Shown here: positions 1-7,997 of the stretch, piece by piece
Layout of the letters: every line of letters begins with the position of its first letter
Position numbering within the stretch: position 1 is the first letter of the stretch
NCBI GenBank assembly: GCA_036939755.1
Contig: JALLAZ010000975.1
Coordinates: forward strand, 1 to 10,947
Length of the DNA: 10,947 bases
Origin: Stephanodiscus triporus
Taxonomy: Eukaryota; Bacillariophyta; Thalassiosirophyceae; Thalassiosirales; Thalassiosiraceae
Reading direction: 5' to 3'
The notes under the pieces: model-generated
Told to the model about the DNA's origin: nothing
Database searches by the model: none
Seen by the model: the letters and a program-made list of their open reading frames with translations, nothing else
Translations under genes and position numbers: made by a program

Positions 1-1215
1 TGGAGCCAACCCCCACCCCCACCCTACAGACCTCCTTCAGAACATGCTAGGACATCTAGTGTTAGTAGTTCATGACATTTCTCATGGGTGGGTGAAGTAT
101 ATCATCAGTAACATCTGTGGTTTGACAAAAATATTGAACATTATGCACCCCCACTACTGTAAAAATGGTGTGAACTTACCTCGAGCCTCTTATCCAAACG
201 ACTGTCTACTTCTTTGGGTAAAAAGTCTAGTACAGATTTAAAGAGTTAAGAATGCTTTCTCATCAAGTGTCTGTGTCTGTTTTGGAAAAAACCTGTTACT
301 TAAGTGGTTTAAATAAATACCATCTAAACTTTATTTGCTAATATAGGTAAAGTTGGGATGCTTGCTGAATGACCAGCTCTGTAACACTGTGCAGGATTCA
401 GAGTTAGAGTCATCCTGACAAAAAACATATGGTACCAACTCCCCTGATGCTTCCCTTTCGTTTCATATTTCATAAGTGGGGTCTAGAATGGGGGGGTCCC
501 ACCTTGAGTATGGTACCACCAGGCCAACACTTCCCCATCAAAAAAAATGTCTGCCCAAACACCTCACAAACCCATTGTGCTGGGTGGAAGGGTTCGATCC
601 AGTGCATCGGCCTCCTCATTTGGTGGTGGTGAGGGTGCTCATGCTGGGCCCCTTTTGTTGTCAATGAAAATATTTTAGCACTTCAACATCTGTGGTACTT
701 GCAAGGAATCACCTGTATTTATTACACCACATGAGTCATGTTCTTATGTGACCTCAAAGAGGCATCTCTTCCTTGATGGCATGTGATTTTTCAGCTAGTT
801 GCACTGGCTCCTTGGTAATATTCAAAAGTAGCATAATTCATTAATTGCTTGATTCTAATGAATGCTGGTCAGATATTTTTATGGTACTACATTTTGATTA
901 TCTCCCCGATGCAGTTAAATTATCCAATCATGGATCAATGGAGGCTTGATTGTGAACCAAGTCAACAGAGGATTACAGGATGGTGGGGCCATATCTCCTG
1001 CCATGGGAAAGACTTAGATTTTGATACATAAAGTGGTTGTTTTTAGCACAAGCCAAGAAAACATGAAGGCAATATTCATATTGCAATTCAGATCAACGAA
1101 CTCTTCTTAAACTATTCTCCCCTGAACGCCAGATCCGGATTTTAAAATACACTACTTATTACATCAAAATATCGTACACCAGGGTAATATATCACTACGC
1201 TCTCTCTTCGGCGCA
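1..1215. other. AT-rich gene-free region
   Basis: I see no supportable gene here on either strand. The open frames are short (about 60 codons), overlap one another on opposite strands around 429-667, and show no motif I recognise. A run of C-rich sequence lies at 9-25, and a G run followed by an A run lies at about 490-548. The composition is clearly more AT-rich than the coding block that starts at 1216. It is most likely intergenic DNA or an old, unrecognisable repeat. Confidence 0.6.
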
Positions 1216-2103
1216 TTAACTGAGAACCAACCGCTCCACCGAACGCACGGCGTCCACGACGATCGCGGCCAATTCAGACGATTCCCTCATTAACCAAGCC
1301 GCATCCTCTCCCACAAAAACATCGCCATTGCCGACGCCTATCACGACGCCGGACATGCCGTCATTCATCAGGGCCACGAGGCGATAAGCGCACGCGGCTG
1401 CGTCTTCCCACGTCATGATCTCCGTCATCCCCGCCGCCCCCGAAGCCTCGGCGACGACGTACGCGGATGGCAGCACGATCAACGACAGGGCGATCAGTCG
1501 GAAGACGTCATCGAGCTGTTCGGGGGTGCCGACGTAGGACCAGTGCCTCGCGTCGTTATTCCTCGACGTCGTTTCGAGCAACTCGATTTCGGCGCGTATC
1601 GACCGTCCCGGGCTGTATACGGTGGTTCCGGAACCGGAGAACAGCCCCGCCGAGGCCGCGGGACGAGGAGCCATCGCGGGGAACGACAAGAAGGGGAGAA
1701 GGGAGAAAAGGGACGACGACTCTCGCGACGACGACGGGGTTGGCTGGATCGTGAACGTGCGTCTTGGCGACGCCCGGACCCTCACGGCATTGTTCTTCGG
1801 GATCGTTTCGGCGCCGGAGTCGCTCCTGTTTTCTTTCTCGGATTCGTGCAACGGCTTGCTACCCCGGCGATACTGGAGCTCCTGGTAGAACTCCCGCGCC
1901 AGTCTCCGTCCCTCGTCCTCTCCTTGGTCAGAATTACGGAAGGAGGCAAAATCGTCCCCCCCCTCATTATTTTCGTTCCTATTCTTCAGCTTCGTGTCCA
2001 AGCGCATCGCCCAACGCGACGGGTAGGTCTTCTCGGCCGCGACGGTGCCCTTGAGTGGCGACATGGTGGGTCGCCGCGGGTTCACGACAAGCGACGACGC
2101 CAT
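1216..2103 (-). CDS. Unrecognised 295-aa protein with one possible membrane segment
   Basis: I do not recognise this protein and assign no function. The frame is open up to 2220, but I prefer the ATG at 2103 (MASSLVV...) because the 39 codons above it are AT-rich and the GC-rich coding character begins about there. An ATG 13 codons further in is also possible. Residues about 1-110 are charged and probably disordered, and include the segment AREFYQELQYRR. A basic and serine-rich stretch follows (SPRRTF...SSSRESSS). Next come a short hydrophobic stretch (LFSLLPFLSFPAM) and a proline/alanine-rich linker. The C-terminal part looks folded: RHWSYVGTPEQLDDVFRL leads into a hydrophobic segment (IALSLIVLPSAYVVAEASG) that could be a single membrane helix, followed by an Ala/Val-rich domain ending VDAVRSVERLVLS. 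It is divergent from the START gene at 2655. I chose this strand because the opposite open frames are arginine-rich, as expected of antisense shadows. Confidence 0.68.
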   Translation of the reverse strand: MASSLVVNPRRPTMSPLKGTVAAEKTYPSRWAMRLDTKLKNRNENNEGGDDFASFRNSDQGEDEGRRLAREFYQELQYRRGSKPLHESEKENRSDSGAETIPKNNAVRVRASPRRTFTIQPTPSSSRESSSLFSLLPFLSFPAMAPRPAASAGLFSGSGTTVYSPGRSIRAEIELLETTSRNNDARHWSYVGTPEQLDDVFRLIALSLIVLPSAYVVAEASGAAGMTEIMTWEDAAACAYRLVALMNDGMSGVVIGVGNGDVFVGEDAAWLMRESSELAAIVVDAVRSVERLVLS

Positions 2104-2654
2104 TGGATGGCGCTGGAGGATTGAGACAGTGCATGCGACGTAGAAGATAATCCGGGATTCATTGGAGAGAAATCGAGGCAACTCCTTCCTCGCTCTGATA
2201 ATTACTGTTTTGATAATCATTATTGTGCGTCGTAAAATAATCGTCTTTTCTTTTTTTTAGGTGGGAACATCAAGAAACGTCTCCTATCCTCCCGTGTCAG
2301 AATTTCGGGGAGTCGGGCGGGCGTGGCGGGGCACGTGGCGGGCCAGCTGGCTGTTGGCACACACGATTGATAATTGGGAGTCTTTGCTGGCTTCGGGGGT
2401 CAACGAACACAAGAACCCCAAAATATTTGGGGGGCGCCCGACGAGTGCACGCAAAGATACTTCAACAAAATACAAATACCAAGAAGAACGGTTGAACCTC
2501 GCTCCCGCCCACAACGTGTATTACCACGCCACCACGCTGACCCACGCATCAGCACCTACCCTGCCCTCCTCTCCCCATCACCCCTTCGAATTTTAATATT
2601 TTCCGTTTCGTCACGTCACAAAAGTCGTGGGAGCAATAAAAGGACAACGCCACC
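2104..2654. promoter_or_regulatory. Divergent intergenic region between two genes
   Basis: These 551 bases separate the start codons of the unrecognised gene on the minus strand and the START-domain gene on the plus strand, so they should hold both promoters. A T-rich run lies at about 2246-2260. An ACGT-core site lies close to the plus-strand gene (see 2609-2617). No clear TATA box stands out at a convincing distance on either side. A plus-strand open frame at 2261-2596 has no recognisable protein features and looks like chance. Confidence 0.5.
2609..2617 (+). promoter_or_regulatory. ACGT-core (CRE/bZIP-like) site CGTCACGTC
   Basis: The 9-mer CGTCACGTC lies about 38 bases before the START-gene ATG. 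With its flanks it reads TCACGTCAC, which includes the ACGTCA half of a CRE/bZIP-type element. Elements of this kind are known in diatoms as CO2/cAMP-responsive sites. The same 9-mer occurs on the minus strand at 4955-4963, upstream of RPL26. Function is inferred from the motif only. Confidence 0.3.
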
Positions 2655-3854
2655 ATGAAATCATATGCCGCCGCAACCACCACCCTGTCCTCGGTCGGAC
2701 GGTGTACCGCCTCCCTGCTCGGCCTGCTCCTGATTTTCTCGTCTCGGGACCAAATCTCGGTGGTGTCGGCCTTCTCGAGTCCCATCTTTCAGGAGACGGC
2801 GGCGTTGCAGCGCACTGCCCCGTCGAAGACCGAGGGCGTCGAGATCGAACTCCCGGACTTCGAAGAGTTCTTCGGAAGGATTCGGGCGGTCTCGCCCCTG
2901 GCCAGGCTGGCCATGGAGGGCGGCGGATCGGGAGTGGGCGGCGGCTTCGCGGCCGTGGACGAAACCGGTGAGCACGATGATATGCATCGAACCCGTCCAT
3001 CTTGAACGGGGCGTTACTTGACTCGCGACATCCCCTCTCTTTTCTCGATGCGTCGCACCTTCGATGGATATGAAACATCGCATGGTTTCGTCTCATCTTC
3101 TCTGGTCCTTGTCTTCTCTGCCTCAGCCCCGGTTGGATACAAGTGGAAGAACGTCGAGAATAACAAACGCAAAATAGTCCACCGGATTGATAGGATCGAT
3201 AACTTCCAAAATCTTGGCCCGCCGCTCTTGCGTTGGAGGGCGTCGATGAATGGTCCGTGTCACGGTATGAAATTTGCAGAATTCATCATGAACACCGATA
3301 AGAGACAGAAGTGGGATCCCCAAATTGATAATGTGATCGAGCTGTATCCCATCAACGATCTGGACACCGCGAACATCGCCATGGGATTCGGTAAGTTCGG
3401 AGACTGCTCGAAGCTCGGGGTTGGATACACGCTGACAAAGGCCCATCCCATTGGGATATCTCCGCGGGAGCAGCTGACGCTCTGCGGCATCCAGAACTTC
3501 CACGACGGGTCCTCGTTGGTATGGGGCACGGAGCTGGAGGAGTGGCACAATCACCTCCTCCCGAAGCGGGTCGAGCGCCCAACGAGGGCCAGGTCCCACC
3601 TGTTCTCGATAGCGCTCGTTCCCACCGGGGAAGACTCCTTCGACGCCGAGTACTCGCTGCAGCTAGATTTCGGCGGGAGTCTGCCCCATTGGATGACGGC
3701 GCCGCTCGTCATCGACTCCGTCAAGAGCATGTTCGGGGTCGCGCAACCCTTCTTCGGCGCGGGCGAGGGCGGCGAATTAGACGAGTTCCTGAAGGAGGAG
3801 AAGATCCAGCAGGAGAAAATCGAGGATCGCAACAGCATCCTCTTCACGCCGTAG
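2655..3854 (+). CDS. START-domain lipid-binding protein, predicted plastid-targeted (two exons)
   Basis: The coding sequence is join(2655..2967, 3127..3854), 346 residues. The ATG has a strong start context (GCCACCATG). Residues 1-39 form a signal peptide with a hydrophobic core (ASLLGLLLIF) ending VVSA|FSS. Phe40 at +1 matches the ASAFAP-type motif, so secretory plus transit targeting to the complex plastid is predicted. Residues 40-104 are a linker that turns acidic and then glycine-rich. From about 109 to 325 the protein resembles a START domain, a helix-grip fold that binds lipid or sterol in a cavity. Signs are KW near 110, the RxxWD signature at R164-W167-D168 in KRQKWDPQID, and the C-terminal GGSLPHWM plus amphipathic helix. 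The end is a charged tail (EFLKEEKIQQEKIEDRN). The ligand is unknown. The START assignment is fairly secure; plastid localisation is a motif-based prediction. It ends convergently with RPL26. Confidence 0.82.
2968..3126 (+). other. Intron in the START-domain gene
   Basis: This is a 159-base GT-AG intron. The donor is ACCG|GTGAGC and the acceptor is a pyrimidine-rich tract ending CTCAG|CCCC. It interrupts a codon after its first base, and joining the exons restores GCC (Ala105) and the frame that carries the START domain. Without removal, exon 1 reads into a stop at 3003-3005. Confidence 0.85.
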
Positions 3855-4433
3855 AATTCTATCCTCTCTCTTTCGCTAGCTAAGGTTGATAATATACTTT
3901 AGTGCGAAAATATTCCTGTGCCTATTTGTGTAACCATGATGCCTTCGCATTTTTGCGGACGAATTTATTGAATTTACGAACCAATGGATGAAGCGAAGCG
4001 TATGATATCTAAGTCTGCTGTCACTTGAACTCGCTCACTTGATGAGCCGAAACTCGACATGAGACTTCAGTACGACGATTAGAATTTTTTGATGATTTGT
4101 GGAATAACAGTGTACTATTGATACAAACGTGGCTAGTGTGCGATAAATACATTTGTGATAAATAATAGGAGATATTGAGTTGGACAATCAGTTTGGCATC
4201 TGATCTGATCGAACAAAGGCAAAAGCCGTACGATCACCACTGCAAGACACACAGTGATTATATAGACTGCTATCTGGATCTCTGATCGGTACCGTCATTG
4301 TTAGCCCTGCTTGTCTCGTGACTAAAAACCACGACGTGCCTTGAGACGCAGTCAGGAGTCCAGAGATAACAGAAGTTAGAGGGCGAGAGTAATCGGTGTT
4401 GAAAATTGTTATAATTGTTTATTGATATTGAAT
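3855..4433. other. Convergent intergenic spacer
   Basis: These 579 AT-rich bases lie between the 3' ends of the START gene and RPL26, so they should hold both 3'UTRs and polyadenylation sites. I see no gene, no RNA gene and no strong repeat. A stretch at about 4039-4057 (TTGATGAG...GAAAC) superficially resembles a hammerhead core but lacks stem II. Confidence 0.55.
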
Positions 4434-4844
4434 TTAGTCAACGTTCGTCATCTCGACATCGCTTCCCTTCTTATTGCGGTTTTTCCTGTCAAGAGCTGCC
4501 TTCCTATCCTTGTCCATCTTCAGCTTGGTAATAGTCAAACTGCTCGCCGGGATCCCAACCTGAACGGTGGCCCCGTTCGCCTTCTCGCGCGTAATCCTCT
4601 CGACGTGGACGACGAACTTCTTGCGGAAGCAGGCCGTGACCTTTCCCTCGCGCGTCTTGTACATTCCCCGCGTGATGATGACCTCATCGTCCTTGCGGAT
4701 GGGCATGGAGCGGACGCCGTGGCGGGCCTGGAGCTCCTTCGAGAGGTTCGCCGACATGAGTGTTCGGCGGGCCTCCGAGTGGGCTGTGAAGTGAGCCTTG
4801 CGAGACTTGCGTCTCGAGGAGGAAACGGTCGGCGAGTACTTCAT
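4434..4844 (-). CDS. RPL26: 60S ribosomal protein L26 (uL24)
   Basis: This 136-residue protein is the eukaryotic cytosolic uL24, a large-subunit protein that binds rRNA near the exit tunnel. It starts [19 protein letters not shown] and continues with the family hallmarks [22 protein letters not shown] (about 44-55), the KOW-type segment [11 protein letters not shown] (59-69), [28 protein letters not shown], and [16 protein letters not shown]. The C-terminus ends TNVD, like plant L26 rather than the longer animal tail. Length matches the family. I chose the ATG at 4844 because family members begin at this Met. The upstream in-frame extension to 4946 has no family similarity and is probably 5'UTR or intron. 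The coding part is intronless. Lysine/arginine richness is normal for the family. Confidence 0.96.
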   Translation of the reverse strand: MKYSPTVSSSRRKSRKAHFTAHSEARRTLMSANLSKELQARHGVRSMPIRKDDEVIITRGMYKTREGKVTACFRKKFVVHVERITREKANGATVQVGIPASSLTITKLKMDKDRKAALDRKNRNKKGSDVEMTNVD

Positions 4845-4854
4845 ATTGTTCGTT

Positions 4855-5070
4855 CTAACGATGGCAGAAAGAGGGCATGGAAACCGGATTAGATGGGGGT
4901 AAATCAGGGAGCAAGTAATCGCAAAAGGCCTTCCGCAATCTCCCAATCAATGGCGACGTGACGGATAATGTGAATAATCTATTTTCTTAATAGAAAAGAT
5001 ATATCATTGTTATTCCAAGTTTCTTCCTGCCCGCTGCCTTCCGAGACGACCGCCGCCACCATGGTCTCAC
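4855..5070 (-). other. Possible 5'UTR intron of RPL26
   Basis: Reading the minus strand, a consensus-like donor GAGAG|GTGAGACC lies at 5070. A possible branch site (TCTAATC), a pyrimidine-rich stretch and the acceptor CGTTAG follow, ending at 4855, only 10 bases before the RPL26 ATG. Together these would make a 216-base leader intron. Leader introns are common in eukaryotic ribosomal protein genes. No coding constraint can test this one. Confidence 0.35.
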
Positions 5071-6942
5071 CTCTCTTGCCAGTAAAATAATCCGCATAGT
5101 TGCGGCGCTGCCCTTGCTGAGCTTTGGTAACGACTCTACACACGTCTTGTACGTACATAATTTCTACTGAAGAATCAGTACATAGCAGTCGTTCGCTAAA
5201 ACTCAGTAACCAGTAAGTACAGTGAAGTTTTGTTAGAAAGTAGTTACTCTTGAGTTGCTGATGCCAACTTTGTCTTAGTTCACTCTGCCTGCTTATCACT
5301 CTCAAGGGAGAAACTCACATTGACAGGATTAATCTATGTGCTTATTTGCTACAGCCATTTGTTAACTAGACTGATGAAATTTGGTGTGCTGGTTAGACTA
5401 CAGCTATGTCAGCTACAGCTACAGCAGTGATGATAGGGGGCACACACCATACATCGCTGTCAAATTTGATTTTTGTTTTTGTTTACATCACAACCATAGA
5501 AGATAAAAAAGTAAAGAGTGAGGTTGCAGTTTGTGAAAGTATTACATAGTTGACAATTAGCTCCCTACATACCAGCTCACCAGCACCCAGCACAGGAACC
5601 CAGGAATGATATGAATATTGGAAACCTTTTCTGTTTCTGTATCTTCTTCTTTTGGTTGTTATTGTGTTATTAGGCATCGATACAAACAGTAGATAAAGCG
5701 AATATGGTTCAAATAGTTGCATCTGTGCAAGATTATTATTATTCTATAAATCATCTATGTAATATGAGCTGGTGCTGCTGGTGGTGTCAACTTTTGCAGT
5801 TTTGGTTTTGGTTGCCATAGATTGTGGATGGGTCGAGTGTTGTCGGTGGCAAAACCTTGCTGCTTACTACTTGTAGGAGAACTTTACCCTTGGCAAAAAT
5901 ATTGGTCATAGATAAAACAGGCTACACCGCCATCTTGGTTAATGGAGATCATTGTAGTTGTAGTCAACATTAGTCATAATTGTCAAATTATAGACCACAT
6001 ATATACACATGCATATGCATACTATGTTGCAAACATATGCACAGTAGGCAAGATGGTGGTAAAGGCATACTACGGTTTTGCTCTCAATAGAAATCACTCC
6101 CTCCTATGATGGTATAGCTACATTTGGTTGAATGATAGGTATAGTAAGGGGCCTCATTAGAGGAAACTTCCCGATGAAGCAGCCAAGTACTAGTACTGAC
6201 ATAATATATTTATTACGTATCTCCTCTCATTGATATCATTCTGACAGTCTTATTACATGATATGAGGTTGTCAGTTCTTGTATGATGATCATTTGAGCCA
6301 AGAATAGCCTATGAGCAATGCATAATCAAAAGTTTGACAGGATCAAGATTGTTATGGGGACAGTGTGCTGATATTGCAGAATGTGTCATCAGAGAAAACA
6401 GACCCAGAGAGAAGAGACTTAAAAACCTGCAAGCAGCATTTGTCATCTGTATGGATCTCGAGCCATTTGATTTCGTAGAGTATTGGGTACAGCACACAAC
6501 TGGTTATCATCTAACCCATGTAAATTAATGCTGATATGATACTTCTGTCTTCTTAGCCCAAATAAGGCTCAACACATCCATCGATTCAAATTGGTGGGCA
6601 AAGATGAAATAGCATGCACTGCACTTATTGAAATTAATATCGGGTTTGCTCTCATCATACTCCATAATTTGATTATTAACAAAGTTGTTTAGGAATCTTA
6701 TCCAAACACCTGACTCACAGGGCTACTAAACTGAGAGTCATTGTGTCTACTTGGATCGATAGTGAACTTCTTCACATGAAGAAGCAGTTGGCTCCTTGCT
6801 TTCGTTTACAATTCACCTTTGGGATTTCAGATAGTAGAAATTGAGTTTGTGAATCGTCTTCAGAGAGAAGCGAGGGTGGTTTTGAATTAGGGTGTTTCAA
6901 GTCGAATGAGAAACCAGCGTTGCCATTCCATCTGCGTATCAT
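5071..6942. other. Gene-free AT-rich region of about 1.9 kb
   Basis: No open frame here has recognisable protein features; the longest, on the minus strand at 4979-5305, looks like chance or RPL26 leader. Visible structure includes imperfect CTACAGCT-type repeats at about 5398-5426, a perfect 12-base palindrome at 6009-6020, and a short inverted repeat with arms at 5926-5937 and 6049-6060. The right part should contain the 3'UTR of the light-harvesting gene. It may be intergenic DNA or an old transposon remnant. Confidence 0.5.
5926..6060. repeat. Short inverted repeat around a palindrome
   Basis: The arms ACCGCCATCTTG (5926-5937) and CAAGATGGTGGT (6049-6060) are inverted copies matching at 11 of 12 bases, separated by 111 bases of AT-rich DNA. 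That spacer includes the palindrome ATGCATATGCAT (6009-6020). It could form a stem or mark a very short terminal-inverted-repeat remnant. No target-site duplication is obvious. Confidence 0.3.
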
Positions 6943-7563
6943 TTAGTTAGCTCCAAGAAAATCCATGATTGGAACGGATCCTGGGATAGACTTGAAGGCA
7001 AAAAGACTGGCCATGGCAATCATTGCAGCACGTCCATTCTTCTTCTCAACGGTCTTGTACCTGCTGAGCTTATCCTCGCTCAGCTTCTTTGTCATTCCCA
7101 TCCAGTCGAATCCCATATCACCGGGGATCTTCTTACTCTTGCCCCGGAAGTTGTCTCCGGCGTGGCTGACTCCCTCGCCCTCGGCGATCGCGATTAATGC
7201 CAAGATAATTCCGAAGCCGCCGGGGTCCTCCTGTGCCCACACGCCGAGGGCGTTCGTCCAATCATCGGCGACGGGCGCTCCCGGGAAGTGCAATCCGCTC
7301 TCGGTAGCCCAAACGCCGGTCCATGCAAGCATGCACATGCGCCCGTGCTTAATTTCCGACTCCTCGAGGTATTGGGGGTGGGGAAACATGTTCGGGAACG
7401 CTCCTTTGATTTCGTACATCTTGCCGAAGCCCATGGGGTCGAAGTCATTGCCGCCGAATTCGGGGTTGTAGGCGACATTGAGGGCGGAGGTGGTCTTGGC
7501 GACGGGGCTGGGGGCAAAGGCGGCGGCAGAGCCGACGAGGGCAGCGAAGAGAGGGAGCTTCAT
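6943..7563 (-). CDS. Fucoxanthin-chlorophyll a/c light-harvesting (LHC/FCP family) protein
   Basis: This 206-residue plastid antenna protein binds chlorophyll and carotenoid in the thylakoid membrane. I chose the ATG at 7563 because it begins MKLPLFAALVGSAAA|FAP, a signal peptide with the ASAFAP-type junction before Phe16. The frame stays open 34 codons upstream, but that stretch is not family-like. Two LHC signatures are present. Helix A has ESEIKHGRMCMLAW with ligand residues E70 and R75. Helix C has TVEKKNGRAAMIAM with E173 and R178. Between them lie the helix B region (GFGIILALIAIAEGEG, about 116-131) and the IPGDMGFDW motif (146-154) that precedes helix C. The CMLAWTG helix A and LHFPGAP loop look less like major Lhcf and more like Lhcr/Lhcz/Lhcq-type members, so I leave the subfamily open. 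No intron is seen. It is divergent from ispH. Confidence 0.93.
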   Translation of the reverse strand: MKLPLFAALVGSAAAFAPSPVAKTTSALNVAYNPEFGGNDFDPMGFGKMYEIKGAFPNMFPHPQYLEESEIKHGRMCMLAWTGVWATESGLHFPGAPVADDWTNALGVWAQEDPGGFGIILALIAIAEGEGVSHAGDNFRGKSKKIPGDMGFDWMGMTKKLSEDKLSRYKTVEKKNGRAAMIAMASLFAFKSIPGSVPIMDFLGAN

Positions 7564-7720
7564 GGTGCGGGTAGGGAGTACGATAAGGCGAGAGTAACAG
7601 ATACGAAGAATTGTTGCTAGAAGAGGAGCAAAAGCAAGGCAATCGTAAGCAAAGATTTGCCTCAACTATGCTGAGCCTCGTTGGACAAGTCGACACCGGT
7701 ATGACGTTGGCCATAAAAAA

Positions 7721-7727
7721 ATTTATA
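7721..7727 (-). promoter_or_regulatory. Candidate TATA box for the FCP gene
   Basis: TATAAAT reads on the minus strand inside an A/T-rich patch. It would place the transcription start near 7695 and give a leader of roughly 130 bases. The motif is short and the assignment is tentative. Confidence 0.3.
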
Positions 7728-7823
7728 ATCCTTCGACAACTCACGAAGCTTGTCTAACGGGCCCTTCGGGGAACTTTGTGCACAAAAAAACTCAACCATC
7801 CCCAAAAAGGTGTTCGATATTAT

Positions 7824-7859
7824 GTACGTATCGTACGTAACTCTACCTATGTACACGTG
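7824..7859 (+). promoter_or_regulatory. ACGT-core cluster including a G-box
   Basis: Two tandem 9-base units, GTACGTATC (7824-7832) and GTACGTAAC (7833-7841), differ at one base and each carries ACGT. A G-box CACGTG follows at 7854-7859. ACGT cores are the usual binding sites of bZIP and bHLH factors. A role in light or carbon response is an inference from motif type and from the neighbouring antenna gene. Confidence 0.35.
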
Positions 7860-7997
7860 GATTTGAAGACACATCACAATCTTATCATCAGCGGCAACAC
7901 CTCCCACCCGACCCGCCCCGCCGCGAAGAGGTCTAATTCTTCCCATTCCCATTCTTCCCTGTCTCCTCAACCCCAAGTTATCATACGGTCGACGAAC

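Larger units (their letters stand above)
7564..7997. promoter_or_regulatory. Shared divergent promoter region of the FCP and ispH genes
   Basis: The 434 bases between the two start codons must drive the light-harvesting gene leftward and ispH rightward, unless other promoters exist. Four ACGT cores are visible. One is TGACGT at 7702-7707, two lie in a tandem pair at 7824-7841, and one is CACGTG at 7854-7859. A TATAAAT reads on the minus strand at 7727-7721, about 160 bases before the FCP start codon. No clear TATA box serves ispH. The part nearest ispH (about 7904-7980) is C-rich. Confidence 0.6.

Noticed and set aside
590..606. GGGTTCGATCC, like a tRNA B box
   Set aside because: The flanking bases do not form a T stem and no D-arm or acceptor stem is found at the right distance.
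1543..2124. Plus-strand open frame of 193 codons
   Set aside because: It lies opposite the minus-strand gene at 1216-2103 and is strongly arginine-rich and low in protein-like order, as expected of an antisense shadow.
2611..3096. Minus-strand open frames of 140 to 161 codons
   Set aside because: They are antisense to exon 1 and the intron of the START gene and rich in Arg and Pro; no motif is visible.
4039..4057. TTGATGAG...GAAAC, like a hammerhead ribozyme core
   Set aside because: The first core base differs, there is no stem II between the two parts, and no stem I/III pairing was found.
4979..5305. Minus-strand open frame of 108 codons upstream of RPL26
   Set aside because: It has no recognisable motif, lies in AT-rich DNA, and overlaps the candidate RPL26 leader and splice donor; it is better explained as untranslated sequence.
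190..6710. 12-base match TCTTATCCAAAC between about 188-199 and 6699-6710
   Set aside because: A few such matches are expected by chance in about 11 kb, and similarity does not extend into the flanks.
6965..7471. Plus-strand open frame of 168 codons
   Set aside because: It is antisense to the light-harvesting gene, which has clear LHC motifs.
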